A stretch of DNA of 64,000 nt, taken from contig NZ_KK853997.1 in NCBI RefSeq assembly GCF_000696185.1, positions 3,822,390-3,886,389 of the forward strand, read 5' to 3'. The notes beneath the pieces are model-generated. The model made no database searches, was not told where the DNA came from, and saw only the letters and a list, made by a program, of their open reading frames with translations. Origin of the DNA: Kitasatospora cheerisanensis KCTC 2395. Lineage in GTDB: Bacteria > Actinomycetota > Actinomycetes > Streptomycetales > Streptomycetaceae. The position numbers and the translations under genes were made by a program. This document shows, piece after piece, positions 45,610 to 55,545 of the stretch. Every line of letters begins with the position of its first letter. Positions within the stretch are counted from its first letter, which is position 1.

Positions 45610-47726
45610 GTGGACGGAGACCGGGGGTGGGGCGTCGGGCCGCGCACGGTGCGGGTGCTGGTGGTCTCGGTGGCGGCCGCGCTGGCCTCGATGCACCTGT
45701 TGAAGGGGCTCGGGCGGGTGGCGGCGGAGCCGGTCGCGGGGCGGCGGTGGTGGCCGCCTGTCTCGCGCTGGTGGCGCTGCAACTGCGGCACACCCGGCCG
45801 GGACACGATCAGCAGGGCCCGCAACTGCGGTGGACGGTCGCGGAGTTGGCGGTCAGCGCGGTCGCGGTCGGGCCGCTCGGCGTCTCGGTCGGCCTGCTCT
45901 GCCTGCCGGCCGCGTCCTTGCTGCTGGAGCGCCGCCGGCTGCTGCTGGGTCTGCTGGGGGCCGGTGCGGTGCTGGTGGAGGCGCTCCGGGCCGCGACGCT
46001 CCGGGACACCGTCGATCTGCTGCTGACGGTCGCGCTCGGCGGCACCATGCTGTACGCCGTCACCACGCTCGCCCTGCTGGCGACCCGGGTGCACGCCGCA
46101 CGGCTCGCGCTCGCGGCGTCCGCGGTGACGGACGAGCGGCTGCGCATCGCGTCCAGCCTGGGCAGTGGGCTGTCGGCGGGCCTGCGCGAGATCCACGACC
46201 TGGCTGCGCTACAACGGCCGGACGTGCTCGACGAGTTGATCGCGGTGGCGCGCCGGACGCTGGCGGCGGCCCGGGCCACGGCCGCCGAGTTGCGCAGCCT
46301 GTCGCTGGCGCCGGAGGCGGCGAGTGCCCGGGCCCTGCTGGCGTCCGCCGGGATCGTGGCGGACATCCGGGTCGGGCACCGCGAGCCGCTCGGCCCGGCC
46401 GGGACGGTGCTGGCGACGGTGCTGCGCGAGGCGGTCACCGCGGTGGTGCGGGTGGGCGACGCCCGGCGGTGCGAGGTGTCCACCGAGGAGCGGTCGGGGC
46501 AGGTGGTGCTGCGGGTGGTCAGCGACGGCGCGCCGCACGGCGTCGCGCTCGGCGCGGACGTGCTCGACGGCCTCGCGGAGCGCGTCCGGGCGGCGGACGG
46601 CCGGCTGACGGCCGGCCTGGAGCCGGACGGCCGCTTCGCCGTGGAGGCGGCGGTGGCGGCGGCCCCCGCACCGGCCGCCGCGGACCCGGCCGAACTGCGC
46701 ACCGCGCTGGCGCTGTACTACGCGCTGCTCGGCATGTTCTGCGTCAAGGCGCTGATGTTCGTCCCCGCGCCGCGGCTGGCCCTCGGGGCGGTGTGCGTGG
46801 CGGCGTTCTGCGCGTTCCAGGTCCGCTTCTCGATCCAGGACGCCACCCGGCACGCCCGGCTCGCGCTGCTGGCCTCGGCGGTGCTCGCCCTGGTGCCGCT
46901 GCCCTGGCTGGGCCGGAACTGGATCGGCGCGGCGGGCATCCTGGCCGGTTCGCTGCTGATCGCGCTGCCGCTGCGGGCGGGCGCGGCCCTGGCGGCGGCG
47001 CTGGCGGTGACGGCCGGGGTGATCGGCGGCGACGGCCCGGTGTCGGCGCTGCTGACGACCGTCAGCGCGCTGGTCAGCTGCGTGGTGGTCTACGCGGTGC
47101 TGCGGCTGGTCCGGCTGGTGCGGGAGTTGCAGCGGGCCACGGCCGGGCTGGCGCGCGCCGCCGCCGTCACCGAACGGCTGCGCGCCGCCCGGGACTTGCA
47201 CGACCTGCTCGGGCACGGGCTGGCGGCGGTCCTGCTGAAGGCCGAGCTGGCGCGGCGATTGGCGGACTCCGACGCCCCGCGCTGCCGGGCCGAGTTGGCG
47301 GACATCGTGCGGCTGGCCGAGCGCGGCCGGGCCGAGCTGGGGGCGCTGGCCGACGACGGCCCGCGGCTCTCGCTGAGCGCCGAACTGGCCTCGGCAGCGG
47401 CGGTGTTGGAGGCGGCATCGATCGCGGTGGAGGTGGAGGACGGGCCGGTGCCGGCGGCCGCGGGCGCGGTGCTGAGCGTGGTCCTGCGCGAGGCGGTGAC
47501 GAACGTCCTGCGGCACAGCCGGGCCCGGCACGCGCGGATCGCGCTGGCGGTGGCCGACGGCTCGGCGCGGCTGGAGGTGGAGAACGACGGGGTCCCGGAC
47601 GGGGTCACCGCGCCCGGGTCCGGGATCGGCGGGCTGTCGGTCCGGCTCGCCGAGGCGGGCGGCACGCTGGCCGCCGGACCGGACGACGGCTGGTACCTGC
47701 TGCGGGCCGAACTGCCGCTCCGCTGA
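45610..47726 (+). CDS. Tandem histidine kinase-like sensor (one frameshift)
   Basis: The repaired protein is about 705 residues with two repeated modules. The first has membrane helices, then DERLRIASSLGSGLSAGLRE and LREAVTAVVRVGDARRCEV; it lacks the phosphoacceptor histidine and N-box asparagine. The second has helices, then TERLRAARDLHDLLGHGLAA and LREAVTNVLRHSRARHARI with intact His and Asn, ending GIGGLSVRLAEAGGTL. So only the second is catalytic. A missing base near 45745 explains the frame change. It is convergent with the response regulator at 47741. Confidence 0.82.
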
Positions 47727-47740
47727 CCGCCGTTGCGGGC

Positions 47741-48349
47741 TCAGAGCCAGCCGGCGTCGCGGGCGATCCGCACGGCGTCGGTGCGGTTGCGGGCGTTCAG
47801 CTTGCCGACCACGGCGGTCAGCACGTTGCGCACGGTGCCGGTGGACAGGTGCAGGCGGGCCGCGATCTCGGGCGGTTCGGCGCCCTCGGCCAGCTCGCGC
47901 AGCACGTCGTTCTCCCGCGGGGTGAGCGGGTTGTCCGCCAAGTCCCAGGCGGCGACCGCCAGTGCCGGGTCCAGCACCCGTCCGCCCGCGGCCACTTGGC
48001 GGATGGCCGCGACCAGCTCGGCCGGAGGGACGGTCTTCAGCAGGAAGCCGTCGACCTTCGCGTCCAGGGCCTTGCGCAGCAGCCCGGGGCGGCCGAGCGA
48101 GGTCAGCATCAGGGTCCGGCAGCCGGGCAGCTTCTCCTTGAGCGCCGCGGCGGCCTGGAGGCCGTCGAGCCGGCCGGGCATCTCGATGTCCAGGATCGCG
48201 ACGTCCGGCCGGAAGACCGCGGCCCGCGGCACCACGTCGTCGGCGGAGTCCGCCTCGGCCACGACCTCCAGGTCGGGTTCCAGTCCGAGGAGTGCCACCA
48301 GTGCGCCGCGCACCACGTGCTGGTCCTCGGCCAGCAGGAGTCTGATCAT
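47741..48349 (-). CDS. NarL/DesR-type response regulator
   Basis: The 202-residue protein has an N-terminal receiver (MIRLLLAEDQHVVRGALVAL, phosphoacceptor aspartate in VAILDIEMPGRLDGLQ, LMLTSLGRPGL) and a C-terminal LuxR helix-turn-helix (LTPRENDVLRELAEGAEPPE, IAARLHLSTGTVRNVLTAVV). It pairs with the convergent tandem kinase and probably controls the divergent ABC transporter. Confidence 0.92.
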   Translation of the reverse strand: MIRLLLAEDQHVVRGALVALLGLEPDLEVVAEADSADDVVPRAAVFRPDVAILDIEMPGRLDGLQAAAALKEKLPGCRTLMLTSLGRPGLLRKALDAKVDGFLLKTVPPAELVAAIRQVAAGGRVLDPALAVAAWDLADNPLTPRENDVLRELAEGAEPPEIAARLHLSTGTVRNVLTAVVGKLNARNRTDAVRIARDAGWL

Positions 48350-48358
48350 GTCCCGACC

Positions 48359-48383
48359 CTACCCGTGACGAGGTCACGGGTAG
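48359..48383. promoter_or_regulatory. Response-regulator operator
   Basis: CTACCCGTGAC-GAG-GTCACGGGTAG is a perfect 11-bp dyad lying 10 bp upstream of the response-regulator start and about 50 bp upstream of the ABC transporter genes. Confidence 0.65.
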
Positions 48384-48435
48384 CGCGTGTTCCCGTCCCT
48401 GGGAGGGGAGTTCGCAGCTCGGCAGGCTGGAGGGC

Positions 48436-49170
48436 ATGAGCGATGCGATCACTTTGGACGCCGTGAGCAAGGTCTACGGCAAGGGGCGGGGCGCGGTCGC
48501 CGCGCTGCGCGAGGTGACGGTGCGGCTGCCCGGTGGCGGCTTCACCGCCGTGATGGGGCCGTCCGGTTCGGGCAAGAGCACCTTCCTGCACTGCGCGGCC
48601 GGCCTGGACCGGCCGACCGCGGGCACCGTCCGGCTCGGCGGCACCGACCTGTCCGGGCTGAGCGAGACGAAGCTGACCGAACTGCGGCGCGAGCGGGCCG
48701 GGTTCGTGTTCCAGTCGTTCAACCTGATCTCCTCGCTGACGGTCGAGCAGAACGTCACGCTGCCGCTGCGGCTGGCCGGGCGGCGGGCCGACGCCGGGAA
48801 GCTGGCGGCGCTGATCCGCCGGGTGGGCCTGCAGGAGCGCACCGGGCACCGGCCCGGGCAGCTGTCCGGCGGGCAGCAGCAGCGGGTGGCCGTCGCGCGG
48901 GCGCTGGTGTCCGAACCGGACGTGGTCTTCGCCGACGAACCGACCGGCGCGCTGGACACCATGACGGCCCGTGAGGTGCTCACCTTGCTGCGGCAGACCG
49001 TCGACGAGCTCGGCCAGACCATCGTCATGGTCACCCACGACCCGGTCGCCGCGTCCTACGCCGACGAGGTGCTGTTCCTGGCCGACGGCCGGGTCGCCGA
49101 CACCATGTCCGGGCCGACCGCCGCCAAGGTCGCCGACCGCATGATCCGCCTGGGAGCGTGGAACCGATGA
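48436..49170 (+). CDS. MacB/LolD-type ABC transporter ATPase
   Basis: The 244-residue protein has Walker A (VMGPSGSGKSTFLHCAAGLD), Q-loop (VFQSFNLISSLT), signature LSGGQQQRVAVARAL, Walker B (DVVFADEPTGALD) and the H-loop (VTHDPVAASYADEVLFLADG). It is typical of ATPases paired with FtsX-type permeases. The stop overlaps the permease start (ATGA). Confidence 0.94.
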   Translation: MSDAITLDAVSKVYGKGRGAVAALREVTVRLPGGGFTAVMGPSGSGKSTFLHCAAGLDRPTAGTVRLGGTDLSGLSETKLTELRRERAGFVFQSFNLISSLTVEQNVTLPLRLAGRRADAGKLAALIRRVGLQERTGHRPGQLSGGQQQRVAVARALVSEPDVVFADEPTGALDTMTAREVLTLLRQTVDELGQTIVMVTHDPVAASYADEVLFLADGRVADTMSGPTAAKVADRMIRLGAWNR

Positions 49171-51646
49171 TGCTGGGACTCGCCCTCACCACCCTGCGGC
49201 ACCGCCGGGCCGGGTTCGTCGGGGCCTTCGTCGCGCTGTTCTGCGCCGCCGCCCTGGTCTGCGGCTGCGGCACGCTGCTGGTCACCGGACTGACCGGTGC
49301 GGTCCGGCCGGAGCGGTACGCGGCTGCGCCGATCGTCGTCACCGGCGACCCGGAGGTGCACGTCCTGGTCGACAAGGGCAAGGGGAAGACCAAGGAGAAG
49401 GCCAAGCCGAACGCCGGCCGGGCCTGGGTGCCGGCGGACCTCGCCGAACGCATCGCCGCCCTGCCGTCGGTGGAGCGCGTCGCCACCGAGGTGACCTTCC
49501 CGGCGCTGCTGCCCGGCGGGGCCGACTCCGGTTCCTGGGGCCACGGTTGGGAGTCCGCGCCGCTGGCCGGGCTGACCCTCGCGGCCGGCCGCGCGCCCGC
49601 CGCCCCGGACGAGGTCGTCGTCGACGCCGGCACCGCGGCCCGCGCGCACCTGTCGCCCGGCTCCGGCACGGCCGTCCGGACGCCCTCGGGGACGCTGCCG
49701 GTCCGGGTGGTCGGCGTCACCGCGCAGGGCTTCGACAGCCAGTCCGCGGTCTTCTTCGGCACCGACCGGGCCCGCCAACTGGCCGGTCACCAGGGCCTGG
49801 TGAGCGCTGTCGGGGTCTTCCCGGCCGCCCCGTCGGCCGCCGCCGACGTCCGGGCGCTGCTCGCCGGTGCGTCCGCCGGCCCGGCCGCCGTGGTCCGCAC
49901 CGGCGAGGACCGCGGGCGGGTGGAGTTCCCGGACGCCGCCAACGCCCAGGTGCGCCTGGTCAGCATGGGCGCCGTGCTGGGCGGCACCGCCCTGCTGGTG
50001 GCGCTGCTGATCGTGGTCGGCACCTTCGGCCTGTCGATCCAGCAGCGGCAGCGGGAGATCGCCGTGCTGCGCGCGGTGGCCGCGACCGGGCGGCAGGTCC
50101 GGAAGATGATCGGCGGGGAGGCGCTGCTCGTCGGCCTGGCCGCCGGGGCGCTCGGCGCCGTCGCCGGCCTGCCGCTGGGCGGCTGGCTGCACGGCCGGTT
50201 CGTCGCGCTGGGCGTGATCCCGGCGAACCTGCCCGCGGTGCTCTCGCCGTTCCCGGCGCTGGTGGCCGCCGCCGCCACGCTGCTGGCCGGCTGGGCGGCG
50301 GCCCGGATCTCGGCCCGGCGCACCGCCGCGGTCAAGCCGGTCGAGGCGCTCGGGGAGGCGGAGTTGAAGCCGCCGCAGCTTGGCGCGGCCCGGATCGCGT
50401 TCGGGGTGCTCGCCGCCGCCGGGGCCGTGGTGCTCACCGCGCTGCTGACCGTCCTGCACGCCGACCAGTCCTCGACGCCGGTCTGCTTCCTCGCCGTGCT
50501 GCTGTGGTGCACCGCGTTCGCGCTGCTCGGCCCGGTGCTGGCCCGGGTCGGAACCGCCGTGCTGGGCCTGCCGATGCGGGCCTCCCGGGTCGGCGGCCAC
50601 CTCGCCTTCCACAACCTCCGGGCCGGGGCGCACCGGCTGGCCTCGGTGGTGACGCCGCTGACCCTGCTGATCGCGATGGCCTGCGCGATCCTGTTCAGCC
50701 AGACCACGACCGACCGGGCGGCCGCCGCCCAGCGCGAGCGCGGCAACGCCGCGGACTTCGTGGTCGGCCCGCGGGTGCCGGCCTCGGCCGCGGAGGCGGT
50801 CGCCGCCGTCCCGGGCGTCCGGACCGTGACCCGGGTCCTGCACACCCAGGTCCGGGACGGGCTGACCCGGCGCAGCGTGCAGGGCGTCTCTCCCGAACGG
50901 CTGACGGACACCCTGGACCTCGGGGTCACCGCCGGCGACCTCGGCCGCCTGGCGGAGGGGACGGCGGCGGCCGCGGACGGGCTGGGCTACCGGCTGGGCC
51001 AGCACGTCCGGTTGACGCTCGCGGACGGCACTGCGGCGGAGGTCACGGTGGTCGCGCTGTACAGCCGCGGCCTCGGGTTCGGCGACCTCACCCTCGCGCA
51101 CGGGCTGGTCGCGGCGCACGTGGACGTGCCGCTGGACGACGAACTGCTGGTCCGGGGAGTCGACTTGAGCCGTCCGGCGCTCGCCGCCGCGCTGCACGGG
51201 AGCCCGGGCTCGGGGTGCTCGACCACGCTGCGGCGGCGGCTGCGGCGAACCGGACCGGCGCGCAGATCGGCGACGTCATGCTGGGGCTGATCGTCGCGTT
51301 CGTCGCCATCGCGGTGCTCAACACGCTGGCCATGAGCATCTCGGACCGCCGCGGCGAGTTCGCCGCGCTCGCGCTGACGGGCGCCACCCGCCGTCAGATC
51401 CGGCGGATGCTCGGCTGGGAGACCGCGGCCTCGGTCGCGCTCGCCACCGTGCTCGGTCTCGGCGTCTCCTTCGCGGTGCTCAGCTGCTACGCCGAGGGCA
51501 TCACCCGCGGCACCGCCGGGTTCGCCGCGCCGGCCGGGGAGCTCGCCCTGGTCGTCCTCGGCGCCGCGGTGCTCGCCGCCGCCGGGACGTGGCTGCCCGC
51601 CCGGGCCGCGCTGCGCGGCCGGACGCTTGATCTCAAGTCGGCTTGA
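49167..51646 (+). CDS. FtsX-like ABC permease (frameshifted)
   Basis: The repaired protein is about 826 residues with two FtsX-like cores. Each has a MacB-like periplasmic domain followed by three helices (first TALLVALLIVVGTFGLSIQQ, RQREIAVLRAVAATGRQVRK; last LIVAFVAIAVLNTLAMSISD, RRGEFAALALTGATRRQIRR). A missing base near 51215 (loop after SPGSG) shifts the frame. It forms a transporter with the preceding ATPase, probably for lipoproteins, peptides or antibiotics under the nearby two-component system. Confidence 0.88.
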
Positions 51647-51702
51647 AGTTCTAGTCTCCGTGCTGAGCGACAAACCACCTTCACCGAGCGGGAGTTACGG
51701 AC

Positions 51703-52281
51703 ATGACCATCACCACCGCGGAGTTCGCCGCCCTGGCGCGGCAGGTCCGGGTCCTCACCGACCGGGCCGAGATCACCGGCCTCATCGACGGCTACCTGCT
51801 CAGCCTGGACGGCGGCCGCTTCGACGAGGCCTGGGCCCGGCGGCACTTCACCCCGGACGTCCGCTTCACTTCCCCGGTGGGCTCGCACGACGGCATCGAG
51901 GGCCTGGCCGAGCACGAGCAGGCCACCCTCGACAAGTTCGAGCGGACCCAGCACATGGGCGCCAACTACCTGATCGACCTGGACGGCGACCGCGCCGCCG
52001 TCCGCTGGAACGCCTTCATGACCCACGTCCACCTCGCCACCACCCAGCAGTCCCGCGGCGAGACCCCCGGCGCCCACTTCGACGTCGGCGGCACCTTCAC
52101 CGGCGAAGCCGTCCGCACCCCCGCCGGCTGGCGCCTCCGCCGCCTCGACGTCCAAGCCATCTGGACCACCGGCCGCGGCCCCCGCACCCTCACCCCGCAG
52201 GCCGAAGCCACCCTCCACGCCCTCGCCGGCCCGGCCCGAGAGCGATCCGTGATCGACACCGGCCGGCACCAATCCAATTGA
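51703..52281 (+). CDS. SnoaL-like NTF2-fold protein
   Basis: The 192-residue protein reads DRAEITGLIDGYLLSLDGGR, DEAWARRHFTPDVRFTSPVG, SHDGIEGLAEHEQATLDKFE and VRWNAFMTHVHLATTQQSRG. This is the SnoaL_4-like pattern of polyketide cyclase or dehydratase relatives. The substrate is unknown. It stands alone and ends 2 bp before the -35 of the downstream toxin-antitoxin operon. Confidence 0.8.
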   Translation: MTITTAEFAALARQVRVLTDRAEITGLIDGYLLSLDGGRFDEAWARRHFTPDVRFTSPVGSHDGIEGLAEHEQATLDKFERTQHMGANYLIDLDGDRAAVRWNAFMTHVHLATTQQSRGETPGAHFDVGGTFTGEAVRTPAGWRLRRLDVQAIWTTGRGPRTLTPQAEATLHALAGPARERSVIDTGRHQSN

Positions 52282-52307
52282 CTTCGGAATGTATTCCGAA
52301 CTAGCGT
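52278..52307 (+). promoter_or_regulatory. Toxin-antitoxin promoter with palindromic spacer
   Basis: TTGACT (52278-52283) and TAGCGT (52302-52307) are 18 bp apart, and a perfect 18-bp dyad TTCGGAAT-GT-ATTCCGAA (52283-52300) fills the spacer. The antitoxin ATG (52314) is about 7 bp after the -10, so the message may be leaderless; the GGAGGT next to the ATG is too close to act normally. Confidence 0.6.
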
Positions 52308-52313
52308 GGAGGT

Positions 52314-52775
52314 ATGTCCACCCCCACCGTGTCGTTCTCCGACCTCTCGAAGAACTCGAAACGTGTCGCGGACACCGCCGAACGGGCCCACCGCGTCCAC
52401 GTCACGCGCCGTGACGGCGAGGATCTCTACCTCACCACCGAGCGCCACGACCGCCAGCGGGAAGAGACCGCGGATGTCACCGCCCGGCTGTTCTCCGCCC
52501 TGATCGCCAGCGACGAGGGAGCACGCGCCGTCCTGCTCGCGCTGCCGGAAGTGTTTCCGTGGACCAGGCACCTGTCCGCCGAGGAGGTTCGGGAGTTCGT
52601 CGTCGATCTCGTGAACGCCACGCGTGACGTGGTGGAGCTCGACGTCCACTCCAACCTGCACCGCGTGATCGTCGAGTGGCGCGCCACGGCCCGGATCCTG
52701 GCGGATCCGGAACTGGCCGCCGGTCTTGCCGCACCCCTGCCGGGCGACGACCACGGCGAGGTGCCGGCGCCGTGA
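52314..52775 (+). CDS. Phd/YefM-like antitoxin with long C-terminal extension
   Basis: The 153-residue protein has a Phd/YefM N-terminus (FSDLSKNSKRVADTAERAHR, VHVTRRDGEDLYLTTERHDR) and an unusually long tail of about 90 residues (LLALPEVFPWTRHLSAEEVR, VVDLVNATRDVVELDVHSNL). The extension is not typical and may cover a different toxin. The stop overlaps the toxin start (GTGA). Confidence 0.78.
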   Translation: MSTPTVSFSDLSKNSKRVADTAERAHRVHVTRRDGEDLYLTTERHDRQREETADVTARLFSALIASDEGARAVLLALPEVFPWTRHLSAEEVREFVVDLVNATRDVVELDVHSNLHRVIVEWRATARILADPELAAGLAAPLPGDDHGEVPAP

Positions 52776-53128
52776 GCCCCAAGCGCGGAGACGACGTCCC
52801 GCCGCCGCCGATCGACGGCGAGTGGCGCCTCAGGTTCGCGACGAGCGAGGCAGCCAAGGGCTGGGGTGACCTCTGCGCGGAAGCACCGGCGAACACGCGC
52901 CGCTGCTTCGAGGCCCTCCGCAGCGATCCCCTGTCCTTGCGTGACCCGGATCGGCAGCACCGTCTGCGCGGCCGCCTGGCAACGCGCACAGTCGGCGGTG
53001 GCGAGCTTCCGCAGTGGGAGTACGAGGTGACGTCGGGCGGACGGGTGCGCTACGTCGTCGACGAGCCGGCGAGGACGGTCCTCCTCGTATACGCGGCGCC
53101 GCGGCATCCGAAGGACACCGACAACTGA
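52772..53128 (+). CDS. RelE/ParE-like toxin
   Basis: The 118-residue protein starts at GTG 52772 inside the antitoxin stop. It contains WRLRFATSEAAKGWGDLCAE, LRDPDRQHRLRGRLATRTVG and the core WEYEVTSGGRVRYVVDEPAR, TVLLVYAAPRHPKDTDN, which follow the RelE fold order. The match is less tight than for the pair at 33752, so the family call is moderate. Confidence 0.65.
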   Translation: MSPKRGDDVPPPPIDGEWRLRFATSEAAKGWGDLCAEAPANTRRCFEALRSDPLSLRDPDRQHRLRGRLATRTVGGGELPQWEYEVTSGGRVRYVVDEPARTVLLVYAAPRHPKDTDN

Positions 53129-53236
53129 ACCATCAACTGAAGAGTGGGGTAAGGGAGTTCCAGGTGTTGCGGACATGCTCAGTGCGCGCTTAGCGTGAGT
53201 GGCGGTTGATCCATTCGTGTGGAGAGGATCGCTCTG

Positions 53237-54447
53237 ATGATTCGTCATGTCCGAACGGTGGCGCAGGCGGTGCTTGCGGCCGGGCTGGTGGTCGGTGGGG
53301 TGGTGGTGGGGCGCCGGTGGCGGGGGCTGCGGCGGGGCCGACGGAGTTGACGGCCTCGCAGTTCACGCTGAGCGCGGACTACCACCAGTTCGACGCGTTG
53401 AACTCGGCGCTGGTGTCGACCTTGGGGACGTCCCCCGTGCACACCGTGATGGAGAACGCGAACCACGACCGGCAGGCGCTGCCGGCGTCGTTCTCGGTGG
53501 CGGGGCTGGAGACCGGGTTCCGGTTCGACGACGGGGACAACTCGGACTGCCAGAGCTACCCGCAGGGCATCACGACGAGCCGGGACGCCGTGGGGACGGC
53601 GAACAGCGGGAACTACGACGGCCATCAGCTCGTGCTGGTGAGCTGGTACACCAAGGACGGCTGCACCGGCAAACAGCAGCGCAGCCGGATCACGCTGGCC
53701 GACTGGGACGCCACCTACCCCAACAAGTACCGCAAGATCCTGCTGGTGGAGCCGACCGGTACGGCGGCGGCCCCGGACTTCAAGGACATCCCGATCCACG
53801 CCGGCGGCGTCTCCTGGTACGGCGACTACCTGTACGTCGCGGACACCGGCCGCGGCATGCGGGTGTTCGACATGCGCAAGATCCTCAACACCGACACCGG
53901 CGGCACCGCCGACCAGATCGGGCGGCAGTCCGGCAGCGTCTACTACGCCCACAACTACGCGTACGTGCTGCCGCAGATCGGCACCGTCACCTCGCAGACG
54001 ACCTCCCCGGACAAGCTGGCGTGGTCCTCGGTCTCGCTGGACCGGGTCAGCAAGTCGCTGGTGATGACGGAGTACACCTGCCCGGCGGCGCAGCCCTGCA
54101 CCGACTACCCCAACCGCGCGCCGCGCGCGGTCCGCTACCCGTTCGCCTCGGGGGCGACGACCTTCGCCGCGACGACCACGGCCAGTCAGGCGCTCCAACT
54201 GCCCTGGTACAAGCTGAACGGCGTGGCCTCGCACAACGGCCGGTGGTGGTTCAACTCCTCGGGCCAGAAGCAGCTCTACTACTGGACGCCGACGGCGGGC
54301 CCGTCGACGTTCGCCTGGGTGGGCGGCGGCGAGAGCCTCTCGTACTGGGAGGACGCCACCAACCCGGACCTGCTGTGGTCGCTGCAGGAGACCGTCGGCG
54401 GCCGCAACGTCTTCGCGGTGACGCAGGCGACCTACGGCGGCGGCTGA
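53237..54447 (+). CDS. Secreted protein, function unknown (frameshifted in signal peptide)
   Basis: The ATG at 53237 begins a signal peptide (MIRHVRTVAQAVLAAGLVVG) that shifts frame after one missing base near 53310 and continues APVAGAAAGPTELTASQFTL. The mature part, about 375 residues, includes FSVAGLETGFRFDDGDNSDC, LVLVSWYTKDGCTGKQQRSR, WYGDYLYVADTGRGMRVFDM and WWFNSSGQKQLYYWTPTAGP; the repeats suggest a beta-propeller. No family is recognised. A strong terminator follows. Confidence 0.72.
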
Positions 54448-54466
54448 GCCGCCCGCGGGCGGTGAA

Positions 54467-54509
54467 CGCCGGAGGCCCGGACCGCAGCGCGCGGTCCGGG
54501 CCTCCGGCG
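54467..54509 (+). terminator. Bidirectional terminator hairpin
   Basis: A perfect 19-bp stem (54467-54485 and 54491-54509) with a 5-nt loop separates the secreted-protein gene from the convergent DUF4239 gene. Confidence 0.85.
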
Positions 54510-54514
54510 TCCGG

Positions 54515-55315
54515 TCAGGCGGAGCGGCGGTTCCCCCGGTCGTCGCAGGGGAGTTGGGCGCCCGGGTCGTTGGCCTGGAAGTCGCGCTGGGCCTGCCGCT
54601 CGATCTCGGCGATCGCGGTGGGCGGGACGTCGATGATGCCGCCGAAGGGCCGGTCGACGTCGCGGATGAGGACGAGGGTGGTGGTCAGCAGCGCGGTGAT
54701 CACGACGAGGGTGATGATCTGTCCGCGGTTGTTGCGTCGGGGCAGGCAGACGCCGAGTGCGACGACGGTGATGGTGAGGGTGGCGAGCAGGAACCAGAGG
54801 ATCGCGCCGGGAATGCTGGCGGTGGCCTGGGTGAGGCGCTCGTCGCGTTCGTCGGAGCGGGTGTTGTCGGCGGAGATCAGCATGCTGAAGACGGCCTGGC
54901 CCTGGAGTTCCCCGAACGCCTGCCGGAAGTCGGCCGTCCAGACGCTGGGTGCGGCGGAGCCGTTGCCGTCGGACATCGCCGGCCACTCCTGGAGCCGGAC
55001 GGCACGGGCGTAGCAGACGGCGTCGGCCTGGATCCGGTTGCGCTGGGCGGCGGGCGCGTACTCGGCGGTCTCGACGATCTGGTCGAGGGCGCGGGCCTCG
55101 CCGCGGGCGGAGGTCTCGGCCTTGCCGTAGGACCCGTTGGCGGTGACCAGGACGAAGGCGAGCAGCAGGACGGTCAGCGTGAGCAGCGGGCCGACGAGGT
55201 CTTTGACGGCCATGCCGGTGTCGTCGTCCTCCTTCAGCACCAGCGGGCGCAGGTAGCGGTTGGCGGCGAGGCCGACCAAGAGCGCGACGGCGGCGACGAC
55301 GATGACCAGGACCAC
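54515..55315 (-). CDS. DUF4239 (bestrophin-like) membrane protein
   Basis: The 266-residue protein has four membrane helices (VIVVAAVALLVGLAANRYLR, LLTLTVLLLAFVLVTANGSY, ILWFLLATLTITVVALGVCL, IITLVVITALLTTTLVLIRD) and a helical middle with ETSARGEARALDQIVETAEY. It fits the DUF4239 family, whose role is unknown. The GTG at 55315 has GAAGGTG upstream. It stands alone. Confidence 0.82.
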   Translation of the reverse strand: MVLVIVVAAVALLVGLAANRYLRPLVLKEDDDTGMAVKDLVGPLLTLTVLLLAFVLVTANGSYGKAETSARGEARALDQIVETAEYAPAAQRNRIQADAVCYARAVRLQEWPAMSDGNGSAAPSVWTADFRQAFGELQGQAVFSMLISADNTRSDERDERLTQATASIPGAILWFLLATLTITVVALGVCLPRRNNRGQIITLVVITALLTTTLVLIRDVDRPFGGIIDVPPTAIAEIERQAQRDFQANDPGAQLPCDDRGNRRSA

Positions 55316-55545
55316 GGGGGCACCTTCGGGGTGGGGGTCGTTCCCGCCGCCCGGCGGGCGCGGGACGGGCACCTGCGATCATCACCGCGCGGCCGGGGGC
55401 CGGTCCGCGACACCGTGCGGGTAGGCAGCGCGGGGGCCGGGTTGCTCCATCGGGAGCAGCGGGGCGGGCCGCCGGTGCCGCCTCGGCCGGCGCGGCGCGG
55501 GTCCGGGGCAGGATCGGACCGGAGCCGTCGTCGTGGAGGAGCAGC

